From NCBI GenBank assembly GCA_947379865.1, contig CANCOY010000004.1, forward strand, positions 1 through 62,881: a stretch of DNA of 62,881 bases, read 5' to 3'. The first letter of the stretch is position 1. Every line of letters starts with the position of its first letter. Below the pieces are notes generated by a model. It was not told the DNA's origin. It saw only the letters and a list, made by a program, of their open reading frames with translations, and did not search any database. Source of the stretch: Acetobacteraceae bacterium. GTDB taxonomy: Bacteria; Pseudomonadota; Alphaproteobacteria; Zavarziniales; Zavarziniaceae. The translations under genes and the position numbers were made by a program. Of the stretch, positions 51,888 through 59,555 are shown in pieces.

Positions 51888-53264
51888 ATGAACGCCCCCA
51901 CCGACCGCCAGGCCTTCGAGACACCTGCCGACCGCATGGCCAAGTTGCCCCTGCGCGATTTCGACGATCTGGCTCATCTGCCCGGCTATCCCCGCAGCGA
52001 AAAGGGTATTTTCCGCATGCTGAGGGTGCTGCGCGATCCCCTGGGCGAGGTACAGCGGGCCTATGCCGCCTTTGGGCCGGTGTTCCGGACGAATTTTGGC
52101 GGATGGGGCGTTAACCTTATCGGGCCTGAGGGCAACGAGCTTTTGCTGTTCAACAAGGAGCGGATCTTTTCCTCGGAACAGGGCTGGCATGCCTTTTTGT
52201 GGCGCCTGTTTCCCCGTGGCCTGATGCTGATGGACGATCCCGAGCATCGTGCCCACCGCAAGACCCTGTCCGTCGCCTTCAAGCAGGAGCCGATGCGCCA
52301 TTACTTCGGCGCGCTGAAAGACGGCATTGCGCGCGGCGTGGACGCCTGGCCCGGCGAATTCAAGTTCTATCCGGCGATCAAGAAGCTGACGCTCGACCTT
52401 GCCGCCACCTCGTTCCTGGGTCTGCCCTGGGGGCCGGAGGCCGAGCGGATCAACCGCGCCTTTGTCGACATGGTGCAGGCCGCCGTCACCCCCATCCGCG
52501 TGCCCATTCCCGGCACCCAGATGTGGCGCGGCGTGCGCGGCCGCAAATACATGTCGGCCTTCTTTGCCCGCGAGATTCCCTCGCGCCGGGGGCGGGAGGG
52601 GGAGGACTTCTTCACCCAGTTCTGCAATGCCCGCGACGATGACGGCAACCTGCTGAGCGACCAGGAAGTCATCGACCACATGAACTTCCTGATGATGGCA
52701 GCGCACGACACGCTAACCTCGTCGCTGAGTTCCACCATCTATTACTTGGCCGCCAACCCGGAATGGCAGGAGTGGGTGCGGCAAGAGATCCGGGAAAACC
52801 CCGAGATCACCTATGAGAACCTCGGAAGCTTTGAGCGCCTTGAGATGGCGTTCAAGGAGGCCATGCGCCTGCTGCCGCCCGTGCCCGGCATCCCGCGCCG
52901 CGTACTGACGGATCTGGTGGTGGGCAACCACACCATCCCGGCGGGCACCATGGTATCGGCCAGTGTCATGCTGACCCACCGCCTGCCGGAACTGTGGCCC
53001 GATCCCGAGCGCTTTGATCCCACCCGCTTCACGGTGGAGAACACCAAGGGCCGCCACAAATACGCCTGGGTGCCTTTTGGTGGCGGGGCGCATATGTGTC
53101 TGGGGCTGCACTTTGCCTATATGCAGGCCAAGGTCTTCCTGCATCACCTGCTGGCAACCAACAGCATCTCACTGGCGCCAGAGGCAAAGCGCGATGACTT
53201 TGCCATGTTCCCCATTCCGCGCCCGCGCGACGGCATGCCGGTGCGGCTGGAGCGGCTGGGCTGA
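51888..53264 (+). CDS. Cytochrome P450
   Basis: 458 aa from the ATG at 51888. I-helix oxygen-activation motif AAHDT at 271-275, K-helix ExxR at 324-327 (EAMR), and haem ligand Cys404 in FGGGAHMCLGLHFAYMQ. No membrane anchor, so it is a soluble class I type needing a ferredoxin and reductase, neither of which lies in the window. The family is not resolved; its company (esterase, aromatic-type catabolic operon) suggests hydroxylation of a xenobiotic, terpenoid or aromatic substrate. It converges with the FAH-type gene 7 nt away. Confidence 0.93.
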   Translation: MNAPTDRQAFETPADRMAKLPLRDFDDLAHLPGYPRSEKGIFRMLRVLRDPLGEVQRAYAAFGPVFRTNFGGWGVNLIGPEGNELLLFNKERIFSSEQGWHAFLWRLFPRGLMLMDDPEHRAHRKTLSVAFKQEPMRHYFGALKDGIARGVDAWPGEFKFYPAIKKLTLDLAATSFLGLPWGPEAERINRAFVDMVQAAVTPIRVPIPGTQMWRGVRGRKYMSAFFAREIPSRRGREGEDFFTQFCNARDDDGNLLSDQEVIDHMNFLMMAAHDTLTSSLSSTIYYLAANPEWQEWVRQEIRENPEITYENLGSFERLEMAFKEAMRLLPPVPGIPRRVLTDLVVGNHTIPAGTMVSASVMLTHRLPELWPDPERFDPTRFTVENTKGRHKYAWVPFGGGAHMCLGLHFAYMQAKVFLHHLLATNSISLAPEAKRDDFAMFPIPRPRDGMPVRLERLG

Positions 53265-53271
53265 TTGTGGG

Positions 53272-54330
53272 TCAGACAATGCGGTTACTGAGCATGCCTA
53301 GGCGATCCACGCAGATGGTGACGAGGTCACCTTTCTGCAGATAGGTGCGCCGGGAGGTACTCCGGGAAATGTAGCGTTCAATCACCTGCTTCAGCAGGGG
53401 CCGCCTGCACCCTGTCAGCAGCCATTGCAGGAGGCCGACAATCCGGTCACCCTTTGGCACGCCCTGGAAGATTGTGCCGGCTGGTGTACCGGCCATGATC
53501 AGCGTGCGCGCAGGTATTGCCCCGCTGTCAGTAAAGGCGAGTTGCGAAATGCCCTCGCGCCATTGCCATTTCACATGCCGTTTGGCGTGCGCCTGCTTCA
53601 GGATTTCCGCGAAATCCCAGATCCAGTCGGTGACAGGCCCAGATTGCCGGCTGATGCCATTTACCGAGAGCTTCAGTTCAAGTCCGGCGATGAAATGGTC
53701 AAGGTCACGTGGCACGATGAACAGGTCTCCCACCGGCAGGAAGCCTGGGCTGCTCTTGCCCGTAGTGAAGCCCTTTCCGGATTGTGGGTCGCGCAAATCG
53801 ACATTGCGCAGCAGGGCGGCGCGGTCGGTTACATCATTGCCCAGAATAAGGCCACCCACCGCACCTTGTTCCGCACCCAACGGGGCCAGCGGCACAAGGC
53901 AAAGCTCAACCTCATAATCAAGCAGGCCATCGCCAGCGGGAATTTCGGCCTGGGCTGACGTTGGCTGAACATATTTTGGGAACAGGAAGGGCCGGATATT
54001 GACGGCGGATTCCCGCGCGTGCTCGGGATAGTTTGTTCCCACCGCAATATGTGTCTGGCTGAGGTTTACCGGCACGTCAAGTTCTGTTGCATCAACCTCA
54101 ATCTTCGCCTTGCCAGTCGCAATGGCGGCCTCCAGTGCGTCATGCCCCAGGCGATTGAGCAGATCAATGGCATCCTCGGCTGGCGCCTCACGCAGAAACG
54201 ACAGGTCAACGCCCGCAACCCTGCCATTTTGATAACTCGTTACAGCCAAGACCTTGCCGCCAGAGGCCGCATTGAGCCGGGCAAAGGTCAGGGCGTCGGC
54301 AATGGGCGCGATGGTGACACTGTGACCCAT
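53272..54330 (-). CDS. Fumarylacetoacetate hydrolase-family protein
   Basis: 352 aa from the ATG at 54330, 1 nt after the SDR stop. FAH fold: H104 region GTNYPEHA, metal ligands Glu140 and Glu142 in DYEVEL and Asp in GNDVTDR, plus FTTGKSSPGFLPVG and AGTPAGT. An insert of about 40 residues separates GTIFQGVPKGDRI from the last strand (QKGDLVTICVDRLG). FAH proteins cleave C-C bonds of dioxo acids or hydrate/decarboxylate ring-cleavage products, fitting the last step of this operon. Confidence 0.88.
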   Translation of the reverse strand: MGHSVTIAPIADALTFARLNAASGGKVLAVTSYQNGRVAGVDLSFLREAPAEDAIDLLNRLGHDALEAAIATGKAKIEVDATELDVPVNLSQTHIAVGTNYPEHARESAVNIRPFLFPKYVQPTSAQAEIPAGDGLLDYEVELCLVPLAPLGAEQGAVGGLILGNDVTDRAALLRNVDLRDPQSGKGFTTGKSSPGFLPVGDLFIVPRDLDHFIAGLELKLSVNGISRQSGPVTDWIWDFAEILKQAHAKRHVKWQWREGISQLAFTDSGAIPARTLIMAGTPAGTIFQGVPKGDRIVGLLQWLLTGCRRPLLKQVIERYISRSTSRRTYLQKGDLVTICVDRLGMLSNRIV

Positions 54331-54331
54331 C

Positions 54332-55111
54332 TCAGACCAGGCCACGATAGGAGCCGCCGTCCAGCTGCAACTGCTGTCCGGAAATAAAACCGGCCTGGGC
54401 GCTGCACAGATAGGCACAGGCATCACCGAATTCTTCCGGCCGGCCAAAGCGTTTGGCAGCGATGGAATTTGCGATTTCCTCGCGTGCCTCCTCATACGTG
54501 ATTTTCTTCATTGCCATGGCAAGGCGCGCCATGTTCTGTTGGCGCTCGGTATCAAAGCGTTCCGGCAGTAGGCTGTTGATGGTTACATTATCGGCTGCAA
54601 CCTCTGGCGCTAGAGCCTTGCATGCGGCGGTCAGGGCCGTGCGCGCAGCAGTGGACAGGCCCATGGGGGCAAGCGGTGATTTTACCATGGCGCTGGTAAT
54701 GTTCACGATGCGGCCGAATTTCTGCGCCTGCATGCCTGGCAGGAAACTGCGGATCAGCATCAGGGCTGGCAGCATGTTGGCCTGCACGGCCCCAAGCCAC
54801 GCTTCCTCGTCCCAATTGGCGAAGTAACCGGGTGGCGGGCCGGCATTGTTATTCACCAGAATATCGACGGCGCCGGCCTGAGCCACAAGGTGCGCCCGGC
54901 CTTCAATCGCGCCAAGGTCGGCCACAATGGCATGAACGGTGGCGCCGGTTTCCCCCGCAATGCGGGCGCGGGTGGCCTCAAGCTTGGCGGCGTCACGGCC
55001 ATTGACCATGATCTCGGCGCCCTCTCGCGCCAGCGCAAAGGCACAGGCATAACCAAGCCCCTGGGACGAGGCACAGACCAGGGCCCGACGGCCTTTCAAT
55101 CCAAGATCCAT
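54332..55111 (-). CDS. SDR-family protein lacking the YxxxK catalytic pair
   Basis: 259 aa from the ATG at 55111, overlapping the FAD monooxygenase stop (TGATG). The cofactor loop ASSQGLG, NNNAG-like VNNNAGPP and the conserved Ser140 (NITSAM) are present. At the active site it reads GLSTAARTAL, so the usual Tyr is Leu152 and the usual Lys is Ala156 with Arg157 next to it. Related SDR subgroups with LSNGAR at this place exist, so it may be a non-classical reductase or a binding protein rather than a broken gene. Confidence 0.85.
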   Translation of the reverse strand: MDLGLKGRRALVCASSQGLGYACAFALAREGAEIMVNGRDAAKLEATRARIAGETGATVHAIVADLGAIEGRAHLVAQAGAVDILVNNNAGPPPGYFANWDEEAWLGAVQANMLPALMLIRSFLPGMQAQKFGRIVNITSAMVKSPLAPMGLSTAARTALTAACKALAPEVAADNVTINSLLPERFDTERQQNMARLAMAMKKITYEEAREEIANSIAAKRFGRPEEFGDACAYLCSAQAGFISGQQLQLDGGSYRGLV

Positions 55112-56781
55112 CACGCGGTTCCTTGCAACTGGGGACGAAGGCAGCCGGCCAGGGCCTGACCCAGGCGGCTGATATCTGCGGCGTCGTCTGTGAGGGCGAT
55201 AGCGAGAATGTGACCATCCGGGCGCACCAGCACGGCGCCCGTTGCTGCCAGCCCCATGCGCTCTGACCATGGTGTGCCGGGTACGCTGAAATCCGCTCCT
55301 TCCACCTTGCAGGCAAGGGGTGCCCCAGCCAGCGGCACCAGGGCGTGCCAACTGGCACCCTCGCGGCCGGTGATCAGCGTGAAGCCATCGGGATTGACGA
55401 GATTGAGGGTGGAGGCGCTGTTCTGTAATGCAATATGTGGCAGACGCGCACCCTCCACACATTTCTGTGCGAACTCGCTGATGGGGAGGTACTGGTCGCC
55501 CGCCAAGGCATCGGAATAGGCATAGCCCAGTTGCAGGCGCAGGCTGTCGAAATGGTCCTTCTGATAGGCGATGGCCTCGTCGATGGTGGCGCGCCCCGCC
55601 GGGTCGGCCAGGCGGCCATGGAAGACATCGGCGGTCACCGTCTGGTCTGGCGCATAGCCCAACGCCTCGAACAGGGTCCGTATGCGGAAGGCGTTGGCCA
55701 GGCTCTGCCCCATGTTGGTCTGGGCAATGATGCGCCGCTCCGGCTCATAGCTTTCCAGCAGGTCGGGGCTGGCCCAGCCGGCCTCCACGGTGGCGATCTT
55801 CCAGGTCAGATTGTCGATGTCGGCAATGCCGGTGTTCAGGCCAAGCCCACCTGTGGGCGGGAAGCGGTGCCCGGCATCGCCGGCCAGAAACACCTGGCCA
55901 TCGCGATAACGCCGTGCCACCTGCGCCGACATCATCCAGCCCCGCACGCCCTTGATTACAAGGTCTGGCACATCCGCCCCAACGGCTGAGAGAACCGCAG
56001 CGCGGCACCGCGCCTCGTCGAATTCCACCTCGCTTGCGTCTGGACCGCAGGGGTGCATCAGCACCCAGGTCTTTTCAATGTCATAGGCAATCAGCACGCC
56101 ATTGATGCCGGGGCCGAACAGGAAATAGAGGATGCCCGGGATGTCCTTCACCACTGGCCGCAGATTCGCCTCGAAGTGGATCATCATGTGATTGGCTAGG
56201 CCCTCCGGCCCATCCATAGCAATGCCCACGCCATCGCGCACGGCGCTGTTGGCGCCATCACAGGCAATCACATAGCGGCTGCGCACCTTCACCGTCTCGC
56301 CCGATGTCCGGTCGCGCAGGGTGGAGACGACGCTGTTGCCGATCTGCAAACATTCCAGCCACTCCAGCCCCCGCCGCAATTCGACACTGGGCAGGGAGTG
56401 GATGGAGCCTTCCACGATCTCCTCGAAGCGTGGCTGCTCGATGTTGATCAGGGGCCAGGGGGTAAGCGCTCGCACAGCCGCATCCTGGCGCTCATAGGTG
56501 ATGGCGCCGATGGGTGCCTTGCTCAGGGTTTCCACCATGCGCACATAGGCCCCATCTTCCGTGGGCGTTGCGACGGCATGGATGGCGTCCATTGGCAGGC
56601 CTGCCGCCTCACAGATCTCCAGCGAGCGTGGATTCAGGGCGTGGGCCTTGGGGGCCTCCAGGCGCGCGGGATATTTCTCGGCCACCAGGGTCTTCACCCC
56701 CCTGCGACCCAGCAGTTGCGCGCCCACAAGGCCAACGGGGCCGCCGCCGACGATGAGGACCGTGGTTTCAATCTCGCTCAT
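55111..56781 (-). CDS. FAD-dependent aromatic monooxygenase (MhpA/UbiH-like)
   Basis: 557 aa from the ATG at 56781. Dinucleotide-binding GGGPVG at 12-17, the DG motif in YVIACDGANSAVRD, and the GD motif in VFLAGDAGHRFPPTGGLGLNTGIADIDNLTWK. The C-terminal thioredoxin-like tail is as in 3-(3-hydroxyphenyl)propionate or 2,4-dichlorophenol hydroxylases. It likely ortho-hydroxylates a phenol to a catechol for the neighbouring dioxygenase. It lies 8 nt after the dioxygenase stop and overlaps the SDR start. Confidence 0.92.
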   Translation of the reverse strand: MSEIETTVLIVGGGPVGLVGAQLLGRRGVKTLVAEKYPARLEAPKAHALNPRSLEICEAAGLPMDAIHAVATPTEDGAYVRMVETLSKAPIGAITYERQDAAVRALTPWPLINIEQPRFEEIVEGSIHSLPSVELRRGLEWLECLQIGNSVVSTLRDRTSGETVKVRSRYVIACDGANSAVRDGVGIAMDGPEGLANHMMIHFEANLRPVVKDIPGILYFLFGPGINGVLIAYDIEKTWVLMHPCGPDASEVEFDEARCRAAVLSAVGADVPDLVIKGVRGWMMSAQVARRYRDGQVFLAGDAGHRFPPTGGLGLNTGIADIDNLTWKIATVEAGWASPDLLESYEPERRIIAQTNMGQSLANAFRIRTLFEALGYAPDQTVTADVFHGRLADPAGRATIDEAIAYQKDHFDSLRLQLGYAYSDALAGDQYLPISEFAQKCVEGARLPHIALQNSASTLNLVNPDGFTLITGREGASWHALVPLAGAPLACKVEGADFSVPGTPWSERMGLAATGAVLVRPDGHILAIALTDDAADISRLGQALAGCLRPQLQGTA

Positions 56782-56789
56782 GACAGGCC

Positions 56790-57761
56790 TCAGGCGGTTT
56801 TGGGGGCGATGGTACGGCCAAAGGTGGCCGGCATGTTTGGCCCCCACTGGCTGACGGCGCCGATGTCGATGGAATGGTCGCCAGCCGCCACGCTGGCGTC
56901 GAACTGGTCACCATCGGTCCAGTGTTCGTGTATGTGCCCCCAGGGATCACGCCAATAGTCAAACACCTGGCTGCCCAGCAGGTGGCGGCCGATGCCCCAT
57001 TCATGGGTGCGCCCCTTGGCAGCCAGATGCTCGCGGCCCACATGCACATCGTCGATATCGCAGACTTCCCACGACAGGTGATTCAGGCCAGAAACGCCGC
57101 CCGATGCCATGTCGCTGGCGAACAGCATCGTGTGATGGTCTGTCGGCTCAGTCCCGCGGTCGCAGCGCGTGAAAATGGCAACGGGCATGCCGGGTGCCAC
57201 GTTCACCCGGTCCGAGGCCAGCAGCCCAAAACGCGCATGGTACCAGGCCAGTGTCGTCGCTGGATCGCGGACATTGAGTGCAAGGTGCCCAAAGCGCTTG
57301 ATGCGGCTGGGGCCAGACTTGATGCGCTGGGTAGCGCCAATGCGCTGGAACTGCTCGCCCATGTTGAGGGGGCGGGGGTCGAGGCTGCCGCGTGCCGCAA
57401 CCGCCTCAATGCCAAAAACCACCTCAACCTCAAGGCCCAGGGGGTCGCGGGTGGCGGTGCGACAGCCGCCACCGGGGGCATCAATAATGGTGATGGGGCT
57501 GAACCCCTCGCTGTCGGCAATCCGGTCGAGATCGCTGCGACTGGCGGCCTCCAGGGCAAAGCCCAGGAAGGCGGGGGCGCCCTGGTGGATGACGTGAACA
57601 TAAGGGGCGGTGCCGCTGCCGCGCACGAACAGGCGATCATCGCGCCGTTCGGCACGCGCCATGCCAAAGTCCTGTAGCCAGGCTTCCATGATGTCGAGGT
57701 CGGGCACCTGAAGGCGGGGATAGGCCACGTCCCTTACCTTGATGATCGGCTGAACACCCAT
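56790..57761 (-). CDS. Extradiol (VOC-family) ring-cleavage dioxygenase
   Basis: 323 aa with two VOC domains (about 10-115 and 155-285). The iron site is in the second: His159 (FGHLALNVRD), His228 (NHLSWEV) and Glu279 (HIHEHWTDG), the 2-His-1-carboxylate triad of type I extradiol dioxygenases. It should cleave a catechol-like ring next to the hydroxyls. First gene of the operon, with GGGAGGAG before its ATG and a TetR-controlled promoter upstream. Confidence 0.9.
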   Translation of the reverse strand: MGVQPIIKVRDVAYPRLQVPDLDIMEAWLQDFGMARAERRDDRLFVRGSGTAPYVHVIHQGAPAFLGFALEAASRSDLDRIADSEGFSPITIIDAPGGGCRTATRDPLGLEVEVVFGIEAVAARGSLDPRPLNMGEQFQRIGATQRIKSGPSRIKRFGHLALNVRDPATTLAWYHARFGLLASDRVNVAPGMPVAIFTRCDRGTEPTDHHTMLFASDMASGGVSGLNHLSWEVCDIDDVHVGREHLAAKGRTHEWGIGRHLLGSQVFDYWRDPWGHIHEHWTDGDQFDASVAAGDHSIDIGAVSQWGPNMPATFGRTIAPKTA

Positions 57762-57801
57762 GCGCCTCTCCTCCCGATATTTCTGCCTGTCGAGCCGGCA
57801 T

Positions 57802-57823
57802 TTTATGAGAGTTTAGTCATAAA
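57802..57823. promoter_or_regulatory. Palindromic operator for the TetR regulator
   Basis: TTTATGA-N8-TCATAAA, a perfect 7-bp inverted repeat at 57802-57808 and 57817-57823. It covers the -10 element and part of the spacer of the minus-strand dioxygenase promoter, so binding there should block it. Confidence 0.65.
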
Positions 57824-57838
57824 TGGGAGATTGGTCAA
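57810..57838 (-). promoter_or_regulatory. Sigma-70-like promoter of the catabolic operon
   Basis: Minus strand: TTGACC (plus 57833-57838), 17-nt spacer, TAAACT (plus 57810-57815). It faces the dioxygenase gene, leaving a leader of about 40 nt with a strong ribosome-binding site. Confidence 0.6.
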
Positions 57839-57859
57839 TTTCTTATTCCGCGCTAGAAT
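57831..57859 (+). promoter_or_regulatory. Sigma-70-like promoter of the TetR gene
   Basis: TTGGTC at 57831-57836, 17-nt spacer, TAGAAT at 57854-57859. Its -35 overlaps the -35 of the divergent operon promoter, so the two probably compete for polymerase. Confidence 0.5.
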
Positions 57860-57883
57860 CAGGTAAAGCCGGAGACAGAAGCC

Positions 57884-58582
57884 TTGGGACCGACGCGACT
57901 TTTCACCAATGAGGCCCGCAATCTGGGCAAGAGTGCACGGACCCGTGCACGCCTTATGGACGCCGCTGTGGAGCTGTTCGCCCGTGATGGCTTTGAGGCG
58001 CCCTCAGTCAATGAGATCGCCCGCCTGGCCGATATGGCGAACGGCACCTTCTATGTGCATTTCCGCGACAAGCAGGACATTGCCCTGGCGGTGACTGTCA
58101 GCATCGCCCAGGAACTGGTCCGCCAGCTGGACGAAGCCATGGCTGACGTTGACGACGCGGTGGAACGCGTGGCCATGGCGACCCGCCGTTTCATTGATCT
58201 GGCAACGTCCGAGGCCGACTGGGGCAACGCTTTCTTCCGCGCGATCTGGGCCTTCCGCGATGTGCGCGGCAATGTGATTACCTATTTGCGGGCGGATCTG
58301 GAGCGGGGGGCGCGGCAGGGCGCCTTCACAGTGGAGGTCGACGATTTCCTGATCGACACCTTCGCCTCCATGACCATGACGGCCCTGTTCGGCGTTCTCT
58401 CCGGTGACTTTGGCGGTGAAGCCGGATCGCGCGTGGCGGAACTGCAACTGCGCATGCTGGGTGTGCCAGCCGGGCGGGCCAAAACGGTTGCCTGGCGCAA
58501 GCTGCCTAACCTGCGTCTCACTATCGCGACCCTGCCGAGGGACCCGGCGCCCAGGGTACGCAAGCCTTCGCCCCGGGCCTGA
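57884..58582 (+). CDS. TetR/AcrR-family transcriptional regulator
   Basis: 232 aa. Start is TTG at 57884, with GGAG 9 nt before and no suitable ATG. N-terminal helix-turn-helix (about 18-65): ARLMDAAVELFARDGFEAPSVNEIARLADMANGTFYVHFRDKQDI. The C-terminal ligand domain is divergent, as usual. It should repress the divergent dioxygenase operon through the palindrome between them and be released by a pathway compound. The desaturase gene follows after 35 nt. Confidence 0.92.
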   Translation: MGPTRLFTNEARNLGKSARTRARLMDAAVELFARDGFEAPSVNEIARLADMANGTFYVHFRDKQDIALAVTVSIAQELVRQLDEAMADVDDAVERVAMATRRFIDLATSEADWGNAFFRAIWAFRDVRGNVITYLRADLERGARQGAFTVEVDDFLIDTFASMTMTALFGVLSGDFGGEAGSRVAELQLRMLGVPAGRAKTVAWRKLPNLRLTIATLPRDPAPRVRKPSPRA

Positions 58583-58617
58583 TCTGTGGCACTCTGCCGC
58601 TTGAGGGAGAGTGAGCC

Positions 58618-59544
58618 ATGTTGCGCGCTGCTGATCATCTGAGCCATGCCGAAATCGCCAGCCTGAAGGCCAAGTCCGACCTGCGGGCGGGCCTGTGCAT
58701 TGCCCACGCCTGGGCGCTGATTCTGGGCGCCATGGCAGTGTTCGTGGCGTGGCCAAATCCGCTGACGTTCGTTCTGGCCGTTGCCATCATCGGCACGCGC
58801 CAGCTGGGCCTCGTCATTCTGATGCACGATGCGGCCCATGGCCTGCTGTTCCGCAAGGCCTGGCTGAACGATTGGGCGGCCAACTGGCTCTGCGCCTTCC
58901 CGGCCTTTGCCGACCTGCGGCCCTATCGGCCCTATCACTTCACCCATCACAAGCACACGCAGCAGGCTGAGGACCCCGACCTGCCCCTGTCGGCGCCCTT
59001 TCCCATCACGCGCAGCAGTTTCCATCGCAAGCTGTGGCGCGACATCTCGGGCCAGACGGCGTTCGACCAGCGCGCCCGCCAGCTGGTGGCGGCCTTTGGC
59101 CCGGCGGGGATGGGCTGGCGCCAGCGTCTGGCACAGGCGAGCGCCAGGATGGGCGGCATGTTTGCCACCAATGCGCTGCTGTTTGCGGGCCTTGCGGCCA
59201 CGGGCCACTGGTGGCTCTACCCCGCCTTGTGGCTGCTGCCGCTGGCGACCTGGTACCAGTTGGTTACGCGCGTGCGGAATATTGCCGAGCACGCCATGGT
59301 GCCCGACAACAACGATCCACTCGGCAGTGCCCGCACCACCCTGGCCAACCCGCTGGCGCGCCTGTTCATCGCGCCCTATTGGGTGAACTACCATGTGGAG
59401 CATCACGCCCTGATCTTTGTGCCCTGCTATAACCTGCCGGCGGCGCATGCCTTGCTGAAGGCAAAAGGGCTGGGCCACCGCATGGAAGTGAAGCACAGCT
59501 ATTGCGAGATCCTGGGGCTTGCCACCAGCCGCATGGCTGCCTGA
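58618..59544 (+). CDS. Fatty acid desaturase-family membrane di-iron protein
   Basis: 308 aa. The three histidine boxes of membrane desaturases/hydroxylases are present: HDAAH at 70-74, HFTHHKH at 107-113, and HVEHH near 260. Four hydrophobic helices lie around them. Such enzymes desaturate or hydroxylate fatty acyl chains or other lipids such as carotenoids using O2; the substrate is open. GAGGGAGAG precedes the ATG. It is downstream of the TetR gene and 11 nt before the MlrC-family gene, hinting at a linked unit. Confidence 0.88.
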   Translation: MLRAADHLSHAEIASLKAKSDLRAGLCIAHAWALILGAMAVFVAWPNPLTFVLAVAIIGTRQLGLVILMHDAAHGLLFRKAWLNDWAANWLCAFPAFADLRPYRPYHFTHHKHTQQAEDPDLPLSAPFPITRSSFHRKLWRDISGQTAFDQRARQLVAAFGPAGMGWRQRLAQASARMGGMFATNALLFAGLAATGHWWLYPALWLLPLATWYQLVTRVRNIAEHAMVPDNNDPLGSARTTLANPLARLFIAPYWVNYHVEHHALIFVPCYNLPAAHALLKAKGLGHRMEVKHSYCEILGLATSRMAA

Positions 59545-59555
59545 GAGATCGGATC

